DNA of 64,000 nucleotides from Thiomicrorhabdus sp. (lineage in GTDB: Bacteria; Pseudomonadota; Gammaproteobacteria; Thiomicrospirales; Thiomicrospiraceae), in NCBI RefSeq assembly GCF_963662555.1, contig NZ_OY759719.1, positions 2,128,985-2,192,984 on the forward strand. The letters run 5' to 3'. Made by a program: the position numbers and the translations under genes. This document shows, piece after piece, positions 57,247 through 64,000 of this stretch; positions within the stretch are counted from its first letter, which is position 1; each line of letters opens with the position of its first letter. The notes beneath the pieces were generated by a model. That model saw only the letters and a list, made by a program, of their open reading frames with translations, was not told the DNA's origin and did not search any database.

Positions 57247-58083
57247 TTAAACTAGATGAGCAACAACTTTAAGTGCTTCCACCGTTGGAGCAACATCATG
57301 CACTCTGACTATACTTGCACCTTTCATTCCTGCCAGAACTGCCGCTGCAACACTACCGTGCAATCTTTTTTCTAATGTTGCATTATCAAGTAACTCGCCT
57401 ATCATTCTCTTACGAGATACTCCAACTAATATTGGATAATTTAAATCAAGCAAATCTGACAGTTCATTAAACAGCTGCGTATTATGCGTTAAAGTCTTGC
57501 CAAAGCCAAACCCAGGGTCGAGAATAATCTTATTTTTTTCAATACCAGCGGACAAACACGCCTTTGCTCTAGCCTCTAAAAATTGACTAACTTCTTCAAT
57601 GACATCATCATAATAGGGTGCAGCCTGCATATTTTCCGGATTACCTTTTTTATGCATCAAACAAACGGTAACCCCTGTTTCTGAGGCAAGTTTAACCGCC
57701 CCCTCAGACTGCAATGCGTTGACATCATTAATCATATCTGCACCGAGGGATATAGCTTCGGCCATGACTTTAGTTTTATAAGTATCCACGGATACAGGCA
57801 CATTGAACCTAGCCTTAATCCATTCTATTACAGGTAACACCCTTTCCAGCTCAATATCAAGCGAGACTTTTTCAGCACCAGGCCTGGTAGATTCACCACC
57901 GATATCAATAATATCCGTGCCCTCTTCTATCATTTGTAAAACCCTTGATTCAATGTGCTTCTGATCAAAAAATTCTCCACCATCTGAAAATGAATCAGGG
58001 GTAACATTGAGAATTCCCATAACTAACGGCATACCAGGCCTGGTAATATTTATTTTTTGTAACTCGTCATGCAAATTGAACAT
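57247..58083 (-). CDS. folP: Dihydropteroate synthase
   Basis: With ATG 58083 it has 278 residues; a TTG at 58098 is also possible. It contains the pterin-binding MGILNVTPDSFSDGG and DIGGESTRPGAE signatures and LDPGFGFGKT. Folate synthesis enzyme. It carries two copies of the palindrome, one in the N-terminal NITRPGMP (58033) and one in the conserved STRPGAE (57877). It is 74 bp after ftsH with a terminator between them. Confidence 0.96.
   Translation of the reverse strand: MFNLHDELQKINITRPGMPLVMGILNVTPDSFSDGGEFFDQKHIESRVLQMIEEGTDIIDIGGESTRPGAEKVSLDIELERVLPVIEWIKARFNVPVSVDTYKTKVMAEAISLGADMINDVNALQSEGAVKLASETGVTVCLMHKKGNPENMQAAPYYDDVIEEVSQFLEARAKACLSAGIEKNKIILDPGFGFGKTLTHNTQLFNELSDLLDLNYPILVGVSRKRMIGELLDNATLEKRLHGSVAAAVLAGMKGASIVRVHDVAPTVEALKVVAHLV
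57877..57888. repeat. ACCAGGCCTGGT palindrome copy 11
   Basis: Perfect 12-mer inside folP, encoding Thr-Arg-Pro-Gly of the conserved STRPGAE motif. Confidence 0.9.
58033..58044. repeat. ACCAGGCCTGGT palindrome copy 12
   Basis: Perfect 12-mer, extended to TACCAGGCCTGGTA, encoding Thr-Arg-Pro-Gly near the folP start, 156 bp from copy 11. Confidence 0.9.
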
Positions 58084-58110
58084 TAATTCATCATCCAAAT
58101 AGTATTATTC

Positions 58111-58136
58111 AAAAAAAAACCCCGAAAAACGGGGCT
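58111..58136 (-). terminator. Terminator after ftsH
   Basis: CCCCG-TTTTT-CGGGG on the minus strand followed by nine T. Strong intrinsic terminator, so folP likely has its own promoter or relies on read-through. Confidence 0.92.
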
Positions 58137-58157
58137 TAATTGAAATAAAACGATACC

Positions 58158-60134
58158 TTAATGAAGTTTTGGCTCACCATTTTCTGCATCTTTTGCAGAA
58201 TCGTCACCACTTAAATCATCTTTAACCATTTCATCTTTTTTTACGGTTTCTTTTTGAGCATCATCAGATGCCTTCATTGAGGAACCTGAATCTTTATCGT
58301 CAGTATCGTGCCAACCTTTTGGTTCACCTGCTGGACGACCTTCCATAATATTTTTTATTTGATCAGCATCAATCGTTTCGTACTGCATTAATGCTTCTGT
58401 CATTAACTCTAATTCTTTAGAGTGCTCAGTCAAAATATCAGTTGCTCTTTTATAGTTACGGTCAATTAAGCTACGAATTTCATGATCAATCTCTTTTGAG
58501 ATTTCACCAGAAACATTGGCATTACGAGACGTACCCATAAAACCGCCCTTATCTTCTTCTTCGTACATTAATGGACCTAGGTTGTCTGACAACCCCCATT
58601 TTGTAACCATGTTACGAGCAATCATGGTTGCACGTTCAATATCATTACTTGCACCAGTTGTAACTGCATCCGGCCCATAAATTAGTTCTTCTGCAATACG
58701 ACCACCGTACAAACTTGATAATTGACTTTCTAACTTACGTTTACTGTAGCTATAACTGTCTTCCTCTGGTAAATACATCGTGACACCTAATGCCCTCCCA
58801 CGCGGCATAATACTCACTTTGTAGACAGGATCGTGCTCAGGAACGATCCAACCAACTATCGCATGACCAGCTTCGTGATAAGCCGTCATTCGACGCTCTT
58901 TTTCACTCATCACCATACTCTTACGTTCAACACCCATAAGGATTTTGTCTTTTGCTTGTTCAAAATGTCTTTGGGTCACTAACTTATCGTTATTACGTGC
59001 GGCAAACAAAGCTGCTTCGTTGACTAAGTTAGCTAAATCAGCACCTGAAAAACCAGGAGTACCACGAGCAATATAAGATGGTTCAACATTATCAGCTAAA
59101 GGCACTTTACGCATGTGAACTTTTAAGATTTGTTCACGACCACGAATATCTGGCAATCCAACAGTAACTTGTCTATCAAAACGACCTGGACGAAGTAAAG
59201 CAGGATCTAATACATCTGCACGGTTAGTGGCAGCAATAACAATAATACCTTCATTACCCTCAAAACCATCCATTTCTACAAGCATCTGGTTTAATGTTTG
59301 CTCACGCTCATCGTTACCGCCGCCCATACCTGAGCCACGACTACGACCAACCGCATCAATCTCATCAATAAAGATAATACAAGGTGAATGTGCTTTAGCT
59401 TGCTCAAACATATCTCGAACACGTGAAGCACCAACACCCACAAACATTTCTACAAAGTCAGAACCAGAAATCGTAAAGAAAGGCACCTTTGCTTCACCGG
59501 CAATTGCTTTGGCCAATAATGTTTTACCTGTACCAGGAGGCCCTACCATTAGAACACCACGAGGAATGCTGCCGCCTAAATTCTGATATTTAGTTGGATC
59601 TCTTAAAAAATCAACAATTTCACCAACTTCTTGCTTAGCCTCGTCAGCTCCTGCAACATCATCAAGAGTTACTTTGTTTTGATCATCCGTCAGCATTCTT
59701 GCTTTACTTTTACCAAATGACATTGGGCCACCCTTACCGCCCATGCCTCCACCGACCGAACGCATAAAGAAAATCCAAACGGCAATCAGTAACAACATAG
59801 GGAACCAAGAGATGAAAATCTGCATCAATACACTTTGTTGCTCTGGAGCTTTTGCACTGACTTTAACATGGTAATCAAGTAAGTCACCCATTAAACCAGG
59901 ATCACCTGGATTATAGGTAGTAAAGGCATCACCATTCATATAGACACCACGAATAGTAGCTCCTTCAATAGAAACTTTGCTAACCTGCCCTTGATGCACT
60001 TGTTCAATAAAGTCTGAATAGTCTAAACGACCTGAAGAACCTTGGCCTTGAGTACTAAAATGATTGAAAACTGACATAAGCACCATTGCTACGACAGTCC
60101 AAATCAGTACATTTTTTAACATATCATTTTTCAT
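58158..60134 (-). CDS. ftsH: ATP-dependent zinc metalloprotease FtsH
   Basis: A 658-residue membrane protease. Two N-terminal helices flank a periplasmic domain (about 8-125). AAA module: Walker A GPPGTGKT (about 200), Walker [12 protein letters not shown], second region of homology with arginine fingers (RPGRFDRQ). Zinc site HEAGH and the late Asp. Degrades misfolded membrane proteins and regulatory substrates. C-terminal tail is long and charged. Confidence 0.97.
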   Translation of the reverse strand: MKNDMLKNVLIWTVVAMVLMSVFNHFSTQGQGSSGRLDYSDFIEQVHQGQVSKVSIEGATIRGVYMNGDAFTTYNPGDPGLMGDLLDYHVKVSAKAPEQQSVLMQIFISWFPMLLLIAVWIFFMRSVGGGMGGKGGPMSFGKSKARMLTDDQNKVTLDDVAGADEAKQEVGEIVDFLRDPTKYQNLGGSIPRGVLMVGPPGTGKTLLAKAIAGEAKVPFFTISGSDFVEMFVGVGASRVRDMFEQAKAHSPCIIFIDEIDAVGRSRGSGMGGGNDEREQTLNQMLVEMDGFEGNEGIIVIAATNRADVLDPALLRPGRFDRQVTVGLPDIRGREQILKVHMRKVPLADNVEPSYIARGTPGFSGADLANLVNEAALFAARNNDKLVTQRHFEQAKDKILMGVERKSMVMSEKERRMTAYHEAGHAIVGWIVPEHDPVYKVSIMPRGRALGVTMYLPEEDSYSYSKRKLESQLSSLYGGRIAEELIYGPDAVTTGASNDIERATMIARNMVTKWGLSDNLGPLMYEEEDKGGFMGTSRNANVSGEISKEIDHEIRSLIDRNYKRATDILTEHSKELELMTEALMQYETIDADQIKNIMEGRPAGEPKGWHDTDDKDSGSSMKASDDAQKETVKKDEMVKDDLSGDDSAKDAENGEPKLH

Positions 60135-60267
60135 GATTACCCTTACTTCCTATTTGCCCTGGGACCATTTAACCACAGGTGCATTCCAATCAAATATTTA
60201 TAGCACTACTTTAACACATTTTGCCATAAATAAAGCTTATAGACAATTAAGCCTTATCAATAACAAA

Positions 60268-60888
60268 TTAAACTTTTTTACCACGAGCTAAAAGGTATAT
60301 CTCTTTACTTCGAGTCCTAGAAGCCTGAGGTTTACGAGTAATTACTTTATTGTATTTTGACTTAAGATTACTTATAAGTTCGTTATAACCCTCACCTTGA
60401 AATACCTTCATTAATAAATCTCCATCTTTTTTTAAGACTTGATCTGCTAACTCAACACATAATTCAACCAGGTACATGGCTCTTGGAATATCTACGCCTT
60501 TATTACCGCTCATATTCGGTGCCATGTCAGAAATAACAACATCTACATCTCGACCATCAAGTGCATTTAATAAATTTTCATAAACATCATCTTCACGAAA
60601 ATCCCCTTGTATAAAGGTTACCCCTGCAAATGGCTCAACAGGCAAAATATCTAAAGCGAATACCTCACCATTATTGCCAATTTTATGTGTCGTCCACTGT
60701 GACCAACCGCCTGGAGCTGCACCCAAATCTACTACACACATGCCAGGCTTAAAAAGCCTGTCTTTATCATCAATTTCTTGAAGTTTATAAACGGCTCGCG
60801 ATCGCCAACCTTCTTGTTTTGCTTTTAGTACATAAGGATCGTCAAAATGTTCTTTTAACCAACCTGCACTCGATTTACTTCTCGCCAT
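60268..60888 (-). CDS. rlmE: 23S rRNA (uridine-2'-O-) methyltransferase RlmE
   Basis: A 206-residue FtsJ/RrmJ homologue: SAM motif VVDLGAAPGGWSQW, ISDMAPNMSG and the K-D-K-E tetrad (Lys in SRAVYKLQE, Asp, Lys in LLMKVFQG, Glu). It methylates U2552 in helix 92. Usual partner of ftsH downstream (133-bp gap). Divergent from yhbY. Confidence 0.96.
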   Translation of the reverse strand: MARSKSSAGWLKEHFDDPYVLKAKQEGWRSRAVYKLQEIDDKDRLFKPGMCVVDLGAAPGGWSQWTTHKIGNNGEVFALDILPVEPFAGVTFIQGDFREDDVYENLLNALDGRDVDVVISDMAPNMSGNKGVDIPRAMYLVELCVELADQVLKKDGDLLMKVFQGEGYNELISNLKSKYNKVITRKPQASRTRSKEIYLLARGKKV

Positions 60889-60954
60889 AATGAGATTTCA
60901 ACTACAATATATACAATCTTAAATTATTAATAATGACTTCTACTGGAATATTCA

Positions 60955-61260
60955 ATGAGCCAACCTGAAAAACTAACAAACAATCAAAAGAAATATTTGC
61001 GTGGAATTGCTCACAACATTAACCCAATGATTATTATTGGAGCAAACGGCGTAACAGAAAACCTTATGAAGGAACTTGAAAGTACTTTAGAACACCATGA
61101 GATTCTTAAAATCAAAATGGCTTCTGCTGATCGAGAAGATAGAAAACAAATTGTAGACTATATTCTTGAACAGACAGGTGCCTTGCTTGTGCAAACTATT
61201 GGTAAAATTTGTGTTATCTATCGCCAAAGTGAAGATACTGAACTACCACTACCAAAATAA
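60955..61260 (+). CDS. yhbY: Ribosome assembly RNA-binding protein YhbY
   Basis: A 101-residue CRS1-YhbY (KH-like) protein starting with LTNNQKKYLRGIAHNINPMIIIGANGVT (in pieces: KKYLRGIAHN and IIIGANG). It binds 50S assembly precursors. The gene is divergent from rlmE with 66 bp between, the usual arrangement. Confidence 0.95.
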   Translation: MSQPEKLTNNQKKYLRGIAHNINPMIIIGANGVTENLMKELESTLEHHEILKIKMASADREDRKQIVDYILEQTGALLVQTIGKICVIYRQSEDTELPLPK

Positions 61261-61267
61261 TTATTAC

Positions 61268-61298
61268 AAGTTTGGCAATGATTAACATTGCCAGACTT
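61268..61298. terminator. Hairpin between yhbY and metZ
   Basis: AAGT-TGGCAATG pairs with CATTGCCA-ACTT in a 30-bp convergent gap. No T run on either strand, so weak evidence for termination. Confidence 0.4.
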
Positions 61299-61317
61299 AT
61301 CACAAGCTAGCTATGAT

Positions 61318-62496
61318 TCAAATTAGCTGCGACAAACCTTTTTGCAAATCTCTTTTTATATCTTCTATTGACTCTAAACCAACAGAAATTCGAATTAAAT
61401 TCTCTGTAATGCCTGCTTTTAGACGAGCTTCAGGATCTACTCGACTATGCGTAGTAGTGGCAGGATGAGTAATACTTGTTTTAACATCACCTAAATTCGC
61501 TGTAATAGAAAGCATTTCAGTGCTATCTATAACTTTCCAGGCCTGTGCTTGAGATCCTTTAACCTTAAAACTCACTAAACCACCACCAGCTAGTTGCTGC
61601 TTACAAGCTAGTGGATATTGCGGATGCGACTCTAAACCTGGATAAAACACCTGTTCAACTGCTGGATGTTCAATTAACCAAATGGCTAACTCTTTTGCAT
61701 TTTCACAGTGAGCTTTCATTCTTACAGGCAAAGTTTCTAAGCCTTTTAAAAAAATCCATGCGTTAAAGGTACTCATTGTCGGGCCAGCAGTTCGCATAAA
61801 ACCACGAATATGCTCTTCTATCAAAGTCTCTGAGCCAACAACCGCTCCACCGATACCTCGACCTTGGCCATCAATAAACTTAGTCGCTGAGTGAATGACA
61901 ATATCAGCACCTTGCTCTAATGGTTTTTGTAAAACAGGGGTACAAAAGCAATTATCAACAATTAACAAACAATTATTTGCTTTAGCAATCTTACTTAATT
62001 GCTCTAAATCAGCAATTTCGGTTAGAGGGTTAGAAGGTGTTTCTAAAAAAAACGCTTTCGTATTCGCCTGAATGGCCTGTTGCCATTCAGCAACATCAGT
62101 CTGAGAAACGAAACTTACCTCAACACCAAATTTAGCTAAATACTTAGTAAACAGAACTTTGGTTGTACCGAAAATACTTTGAGATGAAACAATATGATCA
62201 CCTGACTCTAGCAATCCCATAAAGGTTGACAGAATCGCTGACATTCCAGAAGCTGTGCCTACACAAGATTCACCACCTTCCATTGCCGCCAAACGATTTT
62301 CAAAGGCCCTTACCGTTGGATTGGTAAAGCGAGAATATACATTACCTTTTTCTTCACCGCTAAAACGATCTGCTGCTTGAGCTGCCGATTTATAACGAAA
62401 GCTTGAAGTCGGAAAAATCGCCTCGCTATTTTCTTGTTCAGCCGTCTGTTGATAGCCTGCTCTAACGGCTAATGTTTCGATATCAAATTCATTCAT
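61318..62496 (-). CDS. metZ: O-succinylhomoserine sulfhydrylase
   Basis: A 392-residue PLP enzyme of the Cys/Met metabolism family. The PLP lysine lies in HSATKFIDGQGR, with the YSRFTNPTVRAFE and ETPSNPL motifs. It makes homocysteine directly from O-succinylhomoserine and sulfide. It follows purF after 12 bp, an order well known in Pseudomonas and relatives. MetZ rather than MetB/MetC is inferred from this context and sequence style. Confidence 0.93.
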   Translation of the reverse strand: MNEFDIETLAVRAGYQQTAEQENSEAIFPTSSFRYKSAAQAADRFSGEEKGNVYSRFTNPTVRAFENRLAAMEGGESCVGTASGMSAILSTFMGLLESGDHIVSSQSIFGTTKVLFTKYLAKFGVEVSFVSQTDVAEWQQAIQANTKAFFLETPSNPLTEIADLEQLSKIAKANNCLLIVDNCFCTPVLQKPLEQGADIVIHSATKFIDGQGRGIGGAVVGSETLIEEHIRGFMRTAGPTMSTFNAWIFLKGLETLPVRMKAHCENAKELAIWLIEHPAVEQVFYPGLESHPQYPLACKQQLAGGGLVSFKVKGSQAQAWKVIDSTEMLSITANLGDVKTSITHPATTTHSRVDPEARLKAGITENLIRISVGLESIEDIKRDLQKGLSQLI

Positions 62497-62508
62497 AAAC
62501 GGTTAATC

Positions 62509-64000
62509 TTAGCTTCCATTATGTAAACCAACGGTTTCTTGCCCTGGTTCTTGTTTTGTTGACTGAGCAGTATCATTGCGGCTTGTGTCTAAAGAAGCTA
62601 GATATTCAGGAGAAATATCACCCGTTATATATTCACCACTGAAACAAGATGTATCAAATTTTGGAATATTTTCATTACCTACACTAACGGCTTCGATTAA
62701 ATCTTCTAAATCTTGGTAAATAAGTTTATCTGCTCCAATAAACTCAGCAATTTCCTCTGTTGTGCGGCCATTTGCTACTAATTCCGAAGCTGATGGCATA
62801 TCGATACCATAGACATAAGGATAACGGACTGCTGGAGCTGCAGATGCAAAGTATACTTTCTTAGCACCAGACTCCCTTGCCATTTCAACGATTTGTCCTG
62901 AAGTTGTACCACGGACAATAGAATCATCAACCAGTAATACATTTTTACCTTCAAATTCAAGGTCGATTGGGTTGAGTTTTTGACGAACCGATTTTTTACG
63001 AAGTTGCTGACCCGGCATAATGAACGTACGGCCAATGTATCGATTCTTGATCAAACCTTCACGATAAGGCAACTCTAGTTTAGAAGCCAGTTCTAACGCT
63101 GAAGTTCGACTTGTATCAGGAATTGGCATAACAACATCAATATCATGATCAGGCCATTCACGCAGAATTTTCTCTGCAAGCTTTTCACCCATACGTAAAC
63201 GTGTTTTATAAACAGAGATGTCATCCATCATTGAATCTGGACGAGCAAAATAGACGTACTCAAAAATACATGGTGAATACTGAGGATTTTCTGCACATTG
63301 CTTATAGTAAATCTCGCCCTGTTCTGTGATAACAACGGCTTCACCTGGCGCTAAATCTTTCTCTATAGTAAATCCTAAACCGCTCAAAGCAACTGACTCA
63401 GAAGCAACTATATAGTCAGTACCTTTTTCAGTTACACGCTTACCAACCACAATAGGACGAAGTGCAAAAGGATCACGAAAACCAACAACACCAATAGTAG
63501 AAATGATTCCCACTGCGGCATAACCACCTTTAACGCGTTTATGCACACCTCTAACAGCATTAAAAACATCTTCTTGATCAATAAACAGCTTTTTATGCTG
63601 CATTAACTCATGGGCAAATACGTTTAGCAAAACCTCAGAGTCAGAGTTGGTATTAAGATGACGCAAGTCTGTGCGGTAAATTTCATCGGCAACTTCTTCT
63701 GCATTAGTCAAATTACCATTGTGCCCCATGGCAATACCATAGGGTGAATTAACATAAAATGGCTGAGCTTCTGCACTTGATGATGAACCTGCTGTTGGAT
63801 AACGAACATGGCCAATACCCATATTACCGTGCAAATCACGCATATGCCTAGTTCTAAAAACATCTTTAACCATTCCGTTATCTTTACGCTGGTAAAAACG
63901 TCCACCCTTACAGGTAACAATCCCCGCTGCATCTTGGCCACGATGTTGCAAAATAGTCAGGGAATCATAGATCTCCTGATTAACATAATTTCCAGAACCC
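62509..64000 (-). CDS. purF: Amidophosphoribosyltransferase, 5' end beyond window
   Basis: The frame stays open to the right edge, so the true start (the Cys-nucleophile MCGIVG) lies outside; the TTG at 63951 is internal. About 497 residues are seen. Glutaminase features: [34 protein letters not shown]-transferase features: [14 protein letters not shown] and [13 protein letters not shown] text (NRYIGRTFI). First step of purine synthesis. Followed by metZ after 12 bp. Confidence 0.95.
   Translation of the reverse strand, partial: GSGNYVNQEIYDSLTILQHRGQDAAGIVTCKGGRFYQRKDNGMVKDVFRTRHMRDLHGNMGIGHVRYPTAGSSSSAEAQPFYVNSPYGIAMGHNGNLTNAEEVADEIYRTDLRHLNTNSDSEVLLNVFAHELMQHKKLFIDQEDVFNAVRGVHKRVKGGYAAVGIISTIGVVGFRDPFALRPIVVGKRVTEKGTDYIVASESVALSGLGFTIEKDLAPGEAVVITEQGEIYYKQCAENPQYSPCIFEYVYFARPDSMMDDISVYKTRLRMGEKLAEKILREWPDHDIDVVMPIPDTSRTSALELASKLELPYREGLIKNRYIGRTFIMPGQQLRKKSVRQKLNPIDLEFEGKNVLLVDDSIVRGTTSGQIVEMARESGAKKVYFASAAPAVRYPYVYGIDMPSASELVANGRTTEEIAEFIGADKLIYQDLEDLIEAVSVGNENIPKFDTSCFSGEYITGDISPEYLASLDTSRNDTAQSTKQEPGQETVGLHNGS

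Overview
The window reads as one contiguous chromosomal segment of an AT-rich gammaproteobacterium (GC about 38-40 percent by eye). The order tpiA-secG-tRNA-Leu-nuoABCDEFGHIJKLMN-DUF2818, the neighbouring folP-glmM and ftsH-rlmE genes and the purF-metZ pair are typical of Gammaproteobacteria. The protein style suggests the Thiomicrospira/Hydrogenovibrio/Thiomicrorhabdus/Methylophaga part of the class. That placement is inference, because no rRNA or taxonomic marker is present.

Layout. 1-1.7 kb: the start of a lipoprotein gene and a MYG1-family gene. 1.8-16.75 kb: a nitrogen/C1 block with an XRE-cupin regulator, glnK-amtB, an acetyltransferase and an amidotransferase. It ends with a minus-strand operon purU-mgdABCD-gmaS-mgsABC-folD, a complete N-methylglutamate pathway for methylamine plus the folate steps that carry the methyl carbon to formate. 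16.75-17.5 kb: a repeat-rich gap holding an 8-bp tandem repeat, a degraded copy of the MYG1 3' end and a 28-bp perfect palindrome. 17.5-18.7 kb: an oxalate/formate-type transporter. 18.9-33.4 kb: an aryl-polyene-type fatty-acid/polyketide pigment cluster in two convergent arms. 33.7-36.3 kb: an EmrAB-like efflux pair. 36.3-39.75 kb: a 3.3-kb integrase-less island inserted in the initiator tRNA-Met gene, with an internal diverged copy of its end. 39.9-54.6 kb: the complete complex I operon. 54.6-64 kb: tRNA-Leu, secG, tpiA, glmM, folP, ftsH, rlmE, yhbY, metZ and the start-less end of purF.

How the genes work together. Methylamine (and ammonium through AmtB) is taken up. GmaS makes gamma-glutamylmethylamide, MgsABC makes N-methylglutamate, and MgdABCD regenerates glutamate and delivers a one-carbon unit to tetrahydrofolate. 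FolD and PurU convert that to formate, and the nearby OFA-family carrier could move formate. GlnK links the block to nitrogen status. The aryl-polyene arms supply acyl activation, ACP, ketosynthase, ketoreductase, two dehydratases, acyltransferases, a LolA-like chaperone and an MMPL exporter for an outer-membrane pigment lipid.

Most notable non-gene signals. (1) A palindrome family, consensus ACCAGGCCTGGT followed by AA, occurs 12 times at core level (8 perfect 12-mers) in genes and gaps and in several reading frames. (2) Direct repeats of the MYG1 3' end flank the whole nitrogen/methylamine block. (3) The tRNA-fMet island has three related end sequences and no integrase. (4) An octamer tandem repeat lies upstream of the methylamine operon. 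(5) A near-perfect 41-bp inverted repeat lies just before glnK.
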